Below, in pieces: positions 1 through 8,973 of a DNA stretch of 64,000 nucleotides. The notes beneath the pieces are model-generated. The model saw only the letters and a list, made by a program, of their open reading frames with translations. It did no database searches and had not been told where the DNA came from. A program made the position numbers and the translations under genes. The stretch lies in the NCBI RefSeq assembly GCF_009498235.1, contig NZ_CP044205.1, forward strand, positions 553,716 through 617,715. The letters are read 5' to 3'. Position 1 is the stretch's first letter; every line of letters begins with the position of its first letter. The stretch comes from Candidatus Methylospira mobilis. GTDB lineage: Bacteria > Pseudomonadota > Gammaproteobacteria > Methylococcales > Methylococcaceae.

Positions 1-51
1 CTTTATGGTTATAGGCATTAAAACACGAATATAGTGGCTGCTGCTCATTAA

Positions 52-459
52 GCGCTTGACCACCTGGCTCGGGAGTTACAAGACCGTTTTCCCCTGGCTG
101 GACTGATCGGCGGCGATAATGAATTCGAGCAAAGTGTCGCAAAAGTGCTAGGTTCTGTCGAAGCCCCGGTCATCGGCCTGGATTTACCGCTGGACATGGA
201 CGGTACTGCATTTCAACAGCGAGTTGGGCAGACTTTGAGGCAAATCCGGGTCGGCGAAAAAGTGAGCTACTCGGAAACTGCACAACGTATCGGCGCACCG
301 AAAGAGGAACGGCGGGCAGTAACCGGTGCCTACGTGGCCAAAACTCTGGTCGTGGCGATTCCTTGTCACCGGGGCTGCGTCCGCTCGGTCAACGGTTTGT
401 CCGGTTATTGTTGGGGGGAGCGTAAAGCTGAGCTGTTACGTCGGGAGAGGAAAGCATGA
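52..459 (+). pseudogene. ada: Decayed C-terminal half of Ada-type O6-alkylguanine-DNA methyltransferase
   Basis: From about 52 the frame reads like the C-terminal half of Ada (linker with HLARELQDRFPLAG, then the methyltransferase domain). The PCHR active-site motif with the acceptor cysteine is present, and so is a version of the LSGYRWG motif. In-frame stops at 19-21 and 49-51 cut it off from any upstream domain; the longest open part starts at 145. Several family-invariant positions are changed: the Trp of the VWQ motif is Gly, the R-A-V-A-G-A-C-A-A-N helix is altered with an extra residue, and a residue is inserted after PCHR. The gene ends inside the alkA start (ATGA). I read it as an inactivated remnant of an ada-alkA operon; the window edge prevents a check of the 5' part. 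Confidence 0.7.
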
Positions 460-1358
460 GTTCCAGCGTATTGTCTTGCACGCTGCCGCTGCCTGCAAAT
501 TATCGGATGACGGATATTTTGTCTTTTCATGGCCGCGATGCTCTGGCTGTTTCAGAATCAGTAGCGGCTAATCAGATGCGTAAAGGCATCTTATGGCACG
601 GTTCGACGGCCTGTTTGACACTCCGTTTGTTACCCTTGCGCGCTGAAATAGAACTGAGCATCGATCATACGCAAACTTCATTGGAAGTTGACGAATTATC
701 CGCACTGGCAGTTAGAATGCTTGGATTAAATCAGCCCATTGATGTTTTTGAGGAAAGTGTTGGTCAACATCCGCAGCTTGGCGTGCTGATTAACAATCAA
801 TCCGGATTGCGGGTACCGGTCGCGCCGACTGCATTTGAAGCCTTGAGTTGGGCGATCACCGGACAGCAAATCAGCGTTGCAGCCGCTATTTCGATACGCC
901 GTAAATTTATTCAACTGGTCGGGTTACAGCATTTCAGCGGCTTATATTGCTACCCGGATGCTCGGCATGTAAGCTGTATGAGCGCCAGCGGCTTGCGCCA
1001 GGCCGGGTTTTCAAAAAGTAAGGCGCAAACTTTGCTGACGGTGAGTCAGATGGCGGTGTCCGGCGGATTGGAATTGAATAACACTCAAAAGGAACCGCCG
1101 ATAGAGCAAATACGTCAACAATTGTTGAAGATTCACGGCATTGGCCCCTGGACCGTCAATTATGCGCTATTACGTGGCTATGGTTGGTTGGACGGTTCAC
1201 TGCACGGCGATGCCGCAGTCCGTCGTGGGTTGCAGGTTTTATTGAACCACGTTGAGGAGATGGGTGAAAACCAAGTCCGGCAATGGTTGGAAAACTTTGC
1301 GCCGTGGCGCGCTTTGGTCGCTGCGCATTTATGGGAACTGGTATCCCGTGGTGGGTAA
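456..1358 (+). CDS. alkA: DNA-3-methyladenine glycosylase II (AlkA)
   Basis: A base-excision glycosylase that removes alkylated purines from DNA. The 300-residue protein has the AlkA N-terminal domain, then the helix-hairpin-helix segment around residues 215-235 (LLKIHGIGPWT), followed by the GD motif (HGDAAVRRGL) carrying the catalytic aspartate. The AWAITGQQIS-like helix of the family is also visible near residue 130. The start ATG overlaps the stop of the ada remnant by four bases, which suggests the two were once translated as an adaptive-response pair. Nothing in this reading frame looks damaged, so alkA probably outlived its partner. Family assignment is firm. Confidence 0.9.
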   Translation: MSSSVLSCTLPLPANYRMTDILSFHGRDALAVSESVAANQMRKGILWHGSTACLTLRLLPLRAEIELSIDHTQTSLEVDELSALAVRMLGLNQPIDVFEESVGQHPQLGVLINNQSGLRVPVAPTAFEALSWAITGQQISVAAAISIRRKFIQLVGLQHFSGLYCYPDARHVSCMSASGLRQAGFSKSKAQTLLTVSQMAVSGGLELNNTQKEPPIEQIRQQLLKIHGIGPWTVNYALLRGYGWLDGSLHGDAAVRRGLQVLLNHVEEMGENQVRQWLENFAPWRALVAAHLWELVSRGG

Positions 1359-1883
1359 AGGCATGGATGATCTTATAAAACTTGCAAACAAAATCCGGGC
1401 CGTCTATTGACCAGGGGTTGAATAATCAAGCTTACTCCGTCCATTGACCGATTACGGTCGCCACAGCTTTGTCAGTCTTTAGGGAACCGCTGATTAATTG
1501 TCCAAACTTGGGTCGAGGGCTATGCAAAGCAGTAATGCGGAGCGGGGCATGATTCCAGGATTTATCCTTCATAATGCAGCATGCAGCGAGTTTGGCTGAG
1601 CTGTCGCGTGCTGCAGGCAAGTCGATTTGTAACTAATCACAACTAACCGGATTGGTGCTGGGCTAAGGCTGTCGAGGCGCACGGCAAGCCTTTCATCAAT
1701 GGGAGCAAAACTGCCGCATCCCCAAGGCAAACAGACTCGCCGCCCTTCTTGTAACGTCATGCCTGGCGATACTGAATAGTTGCAATATATCTAATAAATA
1801 GATAAATATAAGCGGATTATTATGCTTTTTTATCAGTTGAATGCGAGGTCTAATAGCTCCACCTTCATTCAAGGAGAATAATC
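1359..1883. other. Intergenic region without a recognisable gene
   Basis: About 525 bases between alkA and azoR. Short ORFs on the minus strand show no family I recognise and look like chance. The segment near 1480-1500 (GGGAACCGCTGATTAATTG) resembles the ends of some IS5-type elements, but I found no partner end, so it is only a hint. The last 100 bases are AT-rich and presumably carry the azoR promoter; AAGGAG lies just before the azoR start. Confidence 0.5.
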
Positions 1884-2486
1884 ATGACAAATTTGTTACA
1901 GATAAACTCAAGTATCTTTTCTTCTGGTGGACACTCCAGCCTATTGGCCAATGAATTCGTTGATAAATGGCGTACCCGGAATCCGAATGCGCAGGTTACC
2001 GTGCGCGATCTGGCGAACGATCCATTGCCCCATCTGGATGCCGCGCGGGTTTCAGCATATTTCACTCCTTCCGGCGCCAGAACCCCGGAGCAACAGGTTT
2101 ACGTCGATGAGTCCGATGCATTGATTACAGAGCTCAAGGAGGCGGACGTCATCGTTATCGGGTTACCCATGTACAATTTTGGCATTCCGTCGACGCTGAA
2201 AGCCTACTTTGACCGGATTGCCCGTGCAGGAGAAACCTTTCGTTACACCGAGAACGGTCCGGAAGGGCTGCTGGAAGGCAAGGAAGTCTATATATTTGCA
2301 GCGCGGGGCGGTAAATATGCCGGAACTTCCCTGGACACAGAAACGGCCTATATGCGCGACTTTCTCGGGTTTATCGGGATAACCGCAGTTGAGTTTATTT
2401 ATGCGGAAGGATTGAATATGGGCGATGCCGCTAAAGATCTGGCGGTTGCCGAAGCCCGGAAACGGCTTGCGGAACTGGTTGTCTGA
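1884..2486 (+). CDS. azoR: FMN-dependent NADH-azoreductase
   Basis: A flavodoxin-fold quinone/azo-compound reductase acting in the cytosol with FMN and NADH. The 200-residue length is normal. The N-terminal strand and phosphate-binding loop (residues 1-20, INSSIFSSGGHSS), the PMYNFGIPSTLKAYFDR motif near residue 95 and the ARGG segment near 140 are all characteristic. A clear AAGGAG ribosome site precedes the ATG. It stands alone, 71 bases before the YceI gene and on the same strand, so co-transcription is possible. Physiologically these enzymes usually reduce quinones. Confidence 0.92.
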   Translation: MTNLLQINSSIFSSGGHSSLLANEFVDKWRTRNPNAQVTVRDLANDPLPHLDAARVSAYFTPSGARTPEQQVYVDESDALITELKEADVIVIGLPMYNFGIPSTLKAYFDRIARAGETFRYTENGPEGLLEGKEVYIFAARGGKYAGTSLDTETAYMRDFLGFIGITAVEFIYAEGLNMGDAAKDLAVAEARKRLAELVV

Positions 2487-2557
2487 TTAACACGTAAAAC
2501 AACTGAGACCGGCCCAAGCCGGAAAACTTTACCATCATACAAACCCGGAGCTCTAAC

Positions 2558-3124
2558 ATGAAACGTATTACCCTGCTGGCATTAGCTGCGACATTTTCAA
2601 CAGCGGCGCTTGCCGCTCCCGAGGTCTATACGATAGATGCGAATCATACCTTGCCGCGTTTTTCCTACAGTCATTTTGGCTACTCGACACAGCTGAGCCG
2701 CTTCGACAAGGTGTCCGGTAAACTCGTGCTTGATCGCCAGGCAAAATCCGGTTCGGTAGATGTAACGATCGATACAACCTCAGTCGATACCGGTTCTTCT
2801 CTTTTCAATCAACATATTCAGAGTGCGGACTTTCTTGATACAGCGCAATACCCTGCTGCAACCTTTACCTCGAACAAGCTCAGGTTTGAGGGTGAAAACC
2901 TGGTGGAGGTGGATGGCGTCCTGAAGCTCAAGGGAATCAGCAAACCGGTCGTGTTAACGGTAACCTCTTTCAAGTGCATGCCGCACCCGATGCTGAAAAA
3001 GGATGCGTGCGGTGCTAACGCTACTACCGTTATCAAGCGTACGGATTTCAATATGGGTAAATATGCGCCCAATGTAGGCGATGATGTCACTGTCACTCTG
3101 CCGGTTGAAGCGATTAAGGAATAA
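2558..3124 (+). CDS. YceI-family periplasmic lipocalin-like protein
   Basis: A 188-residue secreted protein with a Sec signal peptide (residues 1-20, cleavage after TAALA) and the YceI beta-barrel domain over the rest. Signature parts are the N-terminal YTIDANHT segment, the SSLFNQHIQSADFLDTAQYPAATF stretch near residues 75-98 and the LKLKGISKPV strand. YceI barrels bind long polyprenyl lipids such as ubiquinone precursors; the exact role here is unknown. Two cysteines near the C terminus (FKCMPHPMLKKDACG) match members that carry an extra loop. An imperfect GGAG site precedes the ATG. Confidence 0.88.
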   Translation: MKRITLLALAATFSTAALAAPEVYTIDANHTLPRFSYSHFGYSTQLSRFDKVSGKLVLDRQAKSGSVDVTIDTTSVDTGSSLFNQHIQSADFLDTAQYPAATFTSNKLRFEGENLVEVDGVLKLKGISKPVVLTVTSFKCMPHPMLKKDACGANATTVIKRTDFNMGKYAPNVGDDVTVTLPVEAIKE

Positions 3125-3170
3125 GCCCGGCCCGCATTCAAAAATCTGGCGGATAACTCATTGAGGTAAG

Positions 3171-3211
3171 CCCCCGGCTTTGCCGGGGGATGCACGCCCG
3201 TGAGGGCGTGC
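3171..3211. repeat. Two adjacent perfect hairpins (REP-like or terminator)
   Basis: CCCCCGGC-TTT-GCCGGGGG (3171-3189) is followed two bases later by GCACGCCC-GTGA-GGGCGTGC (3192-3211). Both stems are 8 bp and perfect. No T-run follows, so they are not a classical terminator. The GTAAG just before the first stem resembles REP elements. The second hairpin may belong to the intron relic that begins here. Confidence 0.6.
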
Positions 3212-3600
3212 TGTTTGCAGGGTGCAAGTCCCTGTCGGAGTTTGCCACCGCTGCGTAGCTGAAGGTCATTGCGTCCTCGTGGTGAGCACGGAATTAATAC
3301 GGGGCCCGCTGTAAGGGGCGGATAAAGCGATGTTGTGGCATACAACGTGACTGAGGGCGGAACGATGGGAAGCTGGTGGAAGCAAGCGGGGATACCTGTC
3401 GGCGCTGAGAACGCGGACAGGAGTCAGAGTCCTAATAGTAACGGGCGCGAGGCGTTTGCACCGTGCAAACCTATTACTGTTCATGAAGGGGATGTCCTGT
3501 ATATTGCCGCAAGCCGTGAAAAACGGAGTGTTGCCGCCTGCTGTTGCTTGAGCCCATCAGCTCTTATCGCCAGCACATCGGCATCGCTCGACCACTGCCG
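3190..3600 (+). mobile_element. 5' fragment of a group II intron, no reverse transcriptase
   Basis: The stretch contains successive blocks I recognise from domain I of bacterial group II introns: GGGTGCAAGTCCCTGTCGG, a CGCTGTAAGGGGC block, GTGACTGAGGGCGGAACGA, AAGCTGGTGGAAGCAAGCGG, GGAGTCAGAGTCCTAA and GCCGTGAAAAACGGAGTG. No intron-encoded protein, domain V or 3' end follows; by about 3600 the sequence is unrelated. It therefore looks like a truncated relic. The call rests on remembered similarity, not on a covariance search. The short ORFs across it are not considered genes. Confidence 0.55.
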
Positions 3601-3823
3601 ATGAAGTGATGAGTTTGGTTGAAATATGATCTGAATCATTTATATGTTTATGTTTTGTTCGAGTGTCGGCCTAAGCCGCCACCCGATGAAATATCCACAA
3701 CGCTGAAACATGCGCGCTCACGGCGGCGGCTCAAGGCTGAGAGCGGGGCGGACACTACCACCATGGTTGGTTATCTCAAACAGAAGGTCCAAGCTTCACA
3801 AGCCGGATAGTCAAGTGCCTCTC

Positions 3824-4081
3824 TTAATCGTGCAACAAACTCTCCAGGCTACCTTCACGGTCAAGAGCGGACAAGTCGTCATAACCCCCGACATGAAAAT
3901 CGCCAATGAAAATCTGCGGAACGGTTCTGCGCCCTGAAATTTTCATCATGGTTTGCAGTTGCGCCGCATCGCTATCCACGCGAATTTTATTTAACTCGGT
4001 TACCCCGCGAGAGCGCAGCAATTTTTCCGCCATGACACAATAAGGGCATAATCCGGTCGCATACATGGTGACTGGTTTCAT
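3824..4081 (-). CDS. grxC: Glutaredoxin 3 (GrxC)
   Basis: An 85-residue dithiol glutaredoxin, the usual length for GrxC. It has the CPYC active site at residues 13-16, the TVPQIFIG cis-proline motif near residue 53 and the GGYDDL glutathione-binding turn near residue 65. It would reduce protein and glutathione mixed disulfides in the cytosol. The gene follows a DUF2892 membrane-protein gene by three bases and is surely its operon partner. No damage is seen. Confidence 0.93.
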   Translation of the reverse strand: MKPVTMYATGLCPYCVMAEKLLRSRGVTELNKIRVDSDAAQLQTMMKISGRRTVPQIFIGDFHVGGYDDLSALDREGSLESLLHD

Positions 4082-4084
4082 TAT

Positions 4085-4321
4085 TCAGTTTTCCCCGTTA
4101 TTGCGTTGTCCGGTGCATGGCGCGGCTATCCCGAATTTTTTCAGCATGATTTCCAGAGGGCAGAAGCGGGTAAAACCGCTTTGCAGCAGATTGGCGCCGA
4201 CGAATGCGGTAAACCACAACCAGTTGCCGTTGACGTATAACGGGCTGGCTGCAGCGCCGAGCAGAAGCGAGATCAGAATAAAACTACCTGCAACGACGCG
4301 TATGATGTTTTCTACTTGCAT
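4085..4321 (-). CDS. DUF2892 (YgaP-like) small membrane protein
   Basis: The preferred start is the ATG at 4321, which has AGGAG eight bases upstream; the open frame extends 20 residues further but without a good ribosome site. The 78-residue product starts MQVENIIRVVAGSF and has two hydrophobic segments separated by a short NGNW turn, followed by the conserved GLLQSGFTRFCPLE-type motif of DUF2892 with a cysteine. Such proteins often accompany sulfur or thiol-related genes, here grxC. Function is unknown beyond that association. Confidence 0.8.
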   Translation of the reverse strand: MQVENIIRVVAGSFILISLLLGAAASPLYVNGNWLWFTAFVGANLLQSGFTRFCPLEIMLKKFGIAAPCTGQRNNGEN

Positions 4322-4344
4322 AAGTGTACTCCTGAACTTGTGAT

Positions 4345-4380
4345 GCTCGAATATTAGATTATATTGATATTTAAGTGTCA
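4345..4380 (-). promoter_or_regulatory. AT-rich imperfect palindrome upstream of the DUF2892-grxC operon
   Basis: The sequence around 4351-4373 (AATATTAGATTATATTGATATT) is an imperfect inverted repeat placed where the promoter of the minus-strand operon should be. Its shape resembles operators of ArsR-type regulators that control DUF2892 genes elsewhere. No regulator gene is adjacent, so the assignment is weak. Confidence 0.3.
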
Positions 4381-4494
4381 ATCGGGCCGGCCTTATGTAG
4401 CCTGCTTTTGCGGGCGGAGTTCGTGATGTGGGGTTGAGTAGGGTAAAATGGCAAGCGACTTTTTTAAAGTATACAGAGGTTTTGTAAAGGTATC

Positions 4495-5241
4495 ATGGCA
4501 GGTCATAGCAAATGGGCGAACATTCAGCACCGCAAGGGTGCTCAGGATGCGAAAAGAGGCAAGCTTTTTACCAAACTGATACGCGAGATCACCGTTTCCG
4601 CGCGCATGGGCGGAGGTGATGTCGCCAATAATCCGCGTTTGCGCGCAGTGATCGACAAGGCGCTGACCGCGAATATGTCCCGGGATACGATAGATCGCGC
4701 CGTCAAAAAGGGCGTCGGAGCTAATGACGGCGACAATTTCGACGAAGTGTGCTACGAAGGCTATGGCCCGGGCGGCGTCGCGGTAATGGTCGATTGTCTG
4801 ACCGATAATCGCAATCGTACGGTTTCGGAAGTACGGCACGCATTCAGCAAGTCGGGCGGCAACCTTGGTACCGACGGTTCCGTGGCCTATCTTTTCAGCA
4901 AGACCGGCGTCATTTCCTTTCCGGCCGGAACCAGCGAAGACGGCATCATGGAATCAGCGCTGGAAGCGGGCGCCGATGACGTGCTGCTGAATGACGACTG
5001 CAGCATAGAGGTATTGGCGGCGCCGGAATATTTCGAGGCAGTCAAGGCGGCGCTGGTCCATGCCGGCTTCACGCCCGAATCCGCGGAAATTACCCAGCGC
5101 GCCAGCACCTCGAGCTCATTGACGCTGGAGGACGCCGAGAAAATGGTGCGTTTGCTGGAGCGTCTGGAGGATCTGGACGATGTACAGAATGTCTATTCCA
5201 ACGCCGATATCAGTGAAGACATACTGGAGCAATTGGCCTGA
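4495..5241 (+). CDS. yebC: YebC/PmpR-family protein (TACO1 type)
   Basis: A 248-residue member of the YebC family with the invariant N terminus [18 protein letters not shown] and the [14 protein letters not shown] helix. The family has been described as transcriptional regulators and, more recently, as ribosome-associated factors easing translation of proline stretches. It lies 67 bases upstream of ruvC, the conserved arrangement in many proteobacteria. Full length, no anomalies. Confidence 0.95.
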   Translation: MAGHSKWANIQHRKGAQDAKRGKLFTKLIREITVSARMGGGDVANNPRLRAVIDKALTANMSRDTIDRAVKKGVGANDGDNFDEVCYEGYGPGGVAVMVDCLTDNRNRTVSEVRHAFSKSGGNLGTDGSVAYLFSKTGVISFPAGTSEDGIMESALEAGADDVLLNDDCSIEVLAAPEYFEAVKAALVHAGFTPESAEITQRASTSSSLTLEDAEKMVRLLERLEDLDDVQNVYSNADISEDILEQLA

Positions 5242-5308
5242 ATATGCGCTTTAAAAGCGGCTACGCGTTTTTTTTACGTGGCGAACGGCGGACGGAGCAA
5301 GCATAACA

Positions 5309-5815
5309 ATGCGCATAATGGGCATAGATCCCGGCTCGCGTATTACCGGTTATGGCGTCGTCGAGGTGAGCGGAGGCCGGACGGTGATGCTGATCAGCGG
5401 TTGCGTTCATGCCGAGGCGGGCAGTTTTCCCGAGCGCCTCAAGCAAATCTATGATGGTATTTATCAAATTGCACTGGCGTTTCAGCCGGACGAAATGGCG
5501 ATAGAGCAGGTTTTCCTGCATAAAAACGCCGATTCGGCCCTTAAGCTGGGACAAGCGCGCGGCGCCGCGATCTGCGGCGCGCTGGCGGCGAACCTGCCGG
5601 TGCATGAATATTCGGCCAGACAGGTGAAACTGGCGCTGGTCGGCAAGGGCAATGCCGATAAACTCCAGGTGCAGCATATGGTAAAAGTATTGTTGGGATC
5701 GAGCGAACGTATGGCGATTGACGCCAGCGACGCGCTGGGCGTGGCCTTGTGTCATGCGCATACTTCGCAGACAGAGCAGCGCATACGGAATATGACGCGC
5801 GGGGCGCGCCGATGA
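5309..5815 (+). CDS. ruvC: Crossover junction endodeoxyribonuclease RuvC
   Basis: The Holliday-junction resolvase that makes paired nicks in four-way junctions. The 168-residue protein shows the RNase H-like fold signatures: GIDPGSRITGYG at residues 4-15 with the first catalytic Asp, AIEQVF with the Glu near residue 66, and SDALGVALCHAH near the C terminus holding the last two acidic residues (DASD). It overlaps ruvA by four bases (ATGA) and is the first gene of the ruvCAB unit. Confidence 0.96.
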   Translation: MRIMGIDPGSRITGYGVVEVSGGRTVMLISGCVHAEAGSFPERLKQIYDGIYQIALAFQPDEMAIEQVFLHKNADSALKLGQARGAAICGALAANLPVHEYSARQVKLALVGKGNADKLQVQHMVKVLLGSSERMAIDASDALGVALCHAHTSQTEQRIRNMTRGARR

Positions 5816-6426
5816 TCGGCTATTTGAACGGCAGTCTGATCGATAAAAAATTGCCGCAGGTGCTGATCGACGTGCATGGTGTCGGATATGAGGTCGATGT
5901 TCCGGTTTCGACTTTTTTTAAATTGCCCGATTGCGGGACTTCAGTCATTTTATATACGCACCTGGTGGTGCGAGAGGATGCGCATACGCTGTTCGGTTTT
6001 TTGACGGAAACCGAGCGCGTATTTTTTCGCAGCCTGATACGCGTCAGCGGAATAGGAGCGCGCATGGCTTTGGGGATACTGTCCGGCATCGGTGCCGATG
6101 ATTTTTATTCCAGCGTCGCCAATAATGAAATTCAGCGCCTGGTGAAGCTGCCCGGCATAGGCAAGAAAACCGCCGAACGTTTGATACTGGAAATGCGCGA
6201 CCGTTTGCCGGACAGCGGTGCGCATGGGGTGTCCTCTGCAGTGCTTTCCGGCGCTTCCGCAACAGGACATGCCGAGATCAGTCCCGTCCGCGAAGCGGTC
6301 AGCGCACTGGAGGCGCTTGGTTTTAAACCCCAGGAAGCGGAAAGCCGGGTGCGCGCGGTTGCCGCGGAAGGTAAGAACAGCGAGGAGTTGATCCGGTCGG
6401 CGCTGCAGTCGGCGGCGAAAAAATGA
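5812..6426 (+). CDS. ruvA: Holliday junction branch migration protein RuvA
   Basis: The 204-residue protein forms the tetrameric platform that recognises four-way junctions and loads RuvB. The start at 5812 (MIGYLNG) overlaps the ruvC stop; a longer open frame starting at 5749 lies inside ruvC and is rejected. Visible parts are the N-terminal OB fold, two helix-hairpin-helix motifs ([18 protein letters not shown] and [16 protein letters not shown]) and the C-terminal RuvB-binding domain after a Ser/Ala-rich linker. It overlaps ruvB by four bases. Confidence 0.95.
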   Translation: MIGYLNGSLIDKKLPQVLIDVHGVGYEVDVPVSTFFKLPDCGTSVILYTHLVVREDAHTLFGFLTETERVFFRSLIRVSGIGARMALGILSGIGADDFYSSVANNEIQRLVKLPGIGKKTAERLILEMRDRLPDSGAHGVSSAVLSGASATGHAEISPVREAVSALEALGFKPQEAESRVRAVAAEGKNSEELIRSALQSAAKK

Positions 6427-7451
6427 GCGATGAACGCCTGATCAGTCCCTTGGGCGGCTCTGAAGAAGAACGCGTCGACAGAGCCATCCGTCCGCGCCGG
6501 CTGCAGGATTATATCGGTCAAAAACCGATGCGGGAGCAGATGGATATTTTCATTCAGGCCGCGAAAGCGCGCAGCGAGCCGCTCGATCATGTGTTGATCT
6601 TCGGCCCGCCGGGTCTGGGTAAAACCACGCTGGCCAACATCATCGCCAACGAGATGGGCGTGAACATCCGCCAGACTTCCGGCCCGGTGCTGGAAAAGGC
6701 GGGGGATCTGGCGGCGATGCTGACCAATCTCGACAGGCACGACGTGCTGTTCATCGACGAGATACACAGGCTCAATCCTGCGATCGAAGAAATACTGTAT
6801 CCGGCGATGGAAGACTATCAGATCGATATCATGATAGGCGAAGGACCGGCCGCGCGTTCGATCAAGCTCGATTTGCCGCCGTTTACGCTGGTGGGGGCGA
6901 CCACTCGCGCCGGTCTGCTGACCTCGCCGTTGCGCGACCGTTTCGGCATCGTGCACCGGTTGGAATTTTATACGGTCGAAGAGTTGACGCTGATTGTAAG
7001 CCGTTCCGCGCGTTTACTGGAACTGGCGATGACCGAGGAGGGCGCGCGCGAGATAGCGAGCCGTTCGCGAGGAACGCCGCGTATCGCCAACCGCCTGTTG
7101 CGCCGGGTGCGCGACTTCTCTCAGGTGATGACCGAAGGGCCTGTCACATGCGAGATTGCATGCCGGGCGCTGGAAATGTTAAGTGTGGACAAGGCGGGGT
7201 TCGATTCCCTTGATCGCAAGCTGCTGCTTACCTTGATAGAAAAGTTTGACGGCGGCCCGGTCGGACTGGACAATCTGGCCGCGGCCATCAGCGAAGAGCG
7301 CGGAACCATAGAAGATGTGCTGGAACCTTATCTGATTCAGCAGGGTTACCTTATCAGAACGCCGCGCGGACGCGTCGCCACTTCCATTACCTATTTGCAT
7401 CTGGGTCTCAAGGCGCCGCTCGTAACAGCAGTGCAGGAAAATATCGATTAA
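6423..7451 (+). CDS. ruvB: Holliday junction helicase RuvB
   Basis: The AAA+ motor of branch migration, 342 residues. Walker A ([11 protein letters not shown]) is near residue 60, Walker B ([12 protein letters not shown]) near 110, sensor 1 ([11 protein letters not shown]) near 155, the arginine-finger segment (LRDRFG) near 173, and a C-terminal winged-helix domain ends the protein. It is coupled to ruvA by an ATGA overlap. The next gene, ybgC, begins four bases later, so the ruv genes run straight into the tol operon. Confidence 0.97.
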   Translation: MSDERLISPLGGSEEERVDRAIRPRRLQDYIGQKPMREQMDIFIQAAKARSEPLDHVLIFGPPGLGKTTLANIIANEMGVNIRQTSGPVLEKAGDLAAMLTNLDRHDVLFIDEIHRLNPAIEEILYPAMEDYQIDIMIGEGPAARSIKLDLPPFTLVGATTRAGLLTSPLRDRFGIVHRLEFYTVEELTLIVSRSARLLELAMTEEGAREIASRSRGTPRIANRLLRRVRDFSQVMTEGPVTCEIACRALEMLSVDKAGFDSLDRKLLLTLIEKFDGGPVGLDNLAAAISEERGTIEDVLEPYLIQQGYLIRTPRGRVATSITYLHLGLKAPLVTAVQENID

Positions 7452-7455
7452 AACC

Positions 7456-7866
7456 ATGTTCTTCTGGCCGATACGCATATATTATGAAGACACTGATGCC
7501 GGCGGCGTGGTGTATTACGCCAACTATCTGCGTTTTTACGAACGAGCGCGCACCGAATGGTTGCGCGCCGAGGGAATAGAACAGGACGAAATACGCCAAA
7601 ACGACGGTATTTTATTTGTAGTAAGATCGGCAGAGGTTGAATATCTGCGCCCGGCCTTGTTTAATGACGAGGTAGTGGTGAGCGCGAGCTTAAGCGAAGT
7701 CAGGCGCGCCAGTCTGAAATTCAGGCAAGAAATACGTAGAATTAATATGCAAGGCGAATTGCTCAGTTCCGCGCAATTTCGTATTGCCAGTATTACCGCC
7801 AAGACCTTGCGTCCCGCCGCGATACCGGATCATTTAATGGAAAGAATCAAAAAAGATGAACTCTGA
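7456..7866 (+). CDS. ybgC: Acyl-CoA thioesterase YbgC of the Tol-Pal cluster
   Basis: A 136-residue hotdog-fold thioesterase. The motif YYEDTDAGGVVYYANYLRF with the catalytic Asp is at residues 9-27. Members hydrolyse short or medium-chain acyl-CoA and interact with phospholipid synthesis; ybgC is the conserved first gene of tol-pal operons. Its last four codons overlap the start of tolQ by 11 bases. Length and motifs are normal. Confidence 0.93.
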   Translation: MFFWPIRIYYEDTDAGGVVYYANYLRFYERARTEWLRAEGIEQDEIRQNDGILFVVRSAEVEYLRPALFNDEVVVSASLSEVRRASLKFRQEIRRINMQGELLSSAQFRIASITAKTLRPAAIPDHLMERIKKDEL

Positions 7867-8533
7867 CTTATCGATTATCACGCTCATTCGGGAGGCCAGC
7901 CCGGTTGTGCAGTTTGTAATGTTTATACTGATATTGGCGTCCGTCGTTTCCTGGGTATTCATTTTTTCAAAGTTTAGGGAAATACGCCATGCAGAGCATG
8001 TCTCCGCCGATTTTGAAGAGCGTTTCTGGTCGGGTATGGACTTATCCGATTTATACCGCCAGCTGGCGCATGAGGAATACGAAAGCGAGGGCATGGAGAA
8101 TATATTCCTGTCCGGTTTCAAGGAGTTTGCGCGGCTGCGGCAGCAGCCCGGTATTACCCCGGACGCGGTTGTCGAAGCCGCGCAGCGCGGGATGCGCGTT
8201 GCGTTGTCTCGAGAGCTTGACCGTCTCGACGAGCGTTTACCTTTTTTGGCGACAGTCGGATCGACCAGTCCCTATATCGGCTTGTTCGGTACGGTTTGGG
8301 GTATCATGAATTCCTTCCGCGCGTTGGGCAGCGTCAAACAGGCGACGCTGGCGATGGTCGCCCCCGGTATTTCCGAGGCGCTGATTGCGACCGCGATGGG
8401 TCTGTTTGCCGCAATTCCGGCGGTAATGGCCTATAACCGCTATTCGACCAATATCGGACGTCTCGCCAGCCGTTACGAAGCGTTTACAGAAGAGTTTCTT
8501 AGCTTGCTCCATCGCCAGGCGCACGCAAAATGA
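7856..8533 (+). CDS. tolQ: Tol-Pal system proton channel subunit TolQ
   Basis: The inner-membrane stator protein that, with TolR, uses the proton motive force to energise TolA. The 225-residue protein has one transmembrane helix near residues 15-38, a large cytoplasmic loop, and two further helices. The ATVGSTSPYIGLFGTVWGIM motif is in the second and the GISEALIATAMGLFAAIPAV motif in the third. Start and stop overlap ybgC and tolR. Confidence 0.95.
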   Translation: MNSDLSIITLIREASPVVQFVMFILILASVVSWVFIFSKFREIRHAEHVSADFEERFWSGMDLSDLYRQLAHEEYESEGMENIFLSGFKEFARLRQQPGITPDAVVEAAQRGMRVALSRELDRLDERLPFLATVGSTSPYIGLFGTVWGIMNSFRALGSVKQATLAMVAPGISEALIATAMGLFAAIPAVMAYNRYSTNIGRLASRYEAFTEEFLSLLHRQAHAK

Positions 8534-8973
8534 ACGTTCATGGCGGGGGAGGGCGAGGAGGACGTCGCAGGGCGCCGATGGCGGAGATCAATGTCGTACC
8601 CTACATCGACGTATCGCTGGTGCTGCTGATTATTTTTATGGTTACGACACCGTTGCTGCAAAGCGGCGTTGAGGTGGATTTACCCAAGGCGGAAGCAAAA
8701 ACCATCGATCCGGCGCAGGATCTGCCGGTGGTTATTTCCATCACCGCGGACGGGCGGATGTTCGTCGATGATGGAAGCCATGACGAATCCGAGGTCGATA
8801 TGGACGCCATGATAGCCGCGGTGATGTCGGCCTTGCAGGATAAGCCGGGGCGGGCAGTGTTGATACGCGGCGATAAAGCGGTGGATTACGGTCATGTGGT
8901 TACGACCATGGCGATGTTGAAGCGCGTCGGCGTGACCAGCGTAGGTTTGATGACCAACCCCGTCGAAGAATGA
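8530..8973 (+). CDS. tolR: Tol-Pal system protein TolR
   Basis: A 147-residue ExbD/TolR protein. A glycine/arginine-rich N terminus is followed by INVVPYIDVSLVLLIIFMVT, the single membrane helix with the essential Asp near residue 26. The periplasmic domain ends with the conserved DYGHVVTTMAMLKRVGVTSVGLMT segment. Together with TolQ it forms the motor that drives TolA. It overlaps both neighbours by four bases. Confidence 0.95.
   Translation: MNVHGGGGRGGRRRAPMAEINVVPYIDVSLVLLIIFMVTTPLLQSGVEVDLPKAEAKTIDPAQDLPVVISITADGRMFVDDGSHDESEVDMDAMIAAVMSALQDKPGRAVLIRGDKAVDYGHVVTTMAMLKRVGVTSVGLMTNPVEE

Noticed and set aside
1480-1500. Possible IS terminus near GGGAACCGCTGATTAATTG
   Set aside because: No matching opposite end or transposase sequence was found in the gap.
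3619-3937. Two short plus-strand ORFs opposite and upstream of grxC
   Set aside because: No family similarity or ribosome site; one overlaps grxC on the other strand.
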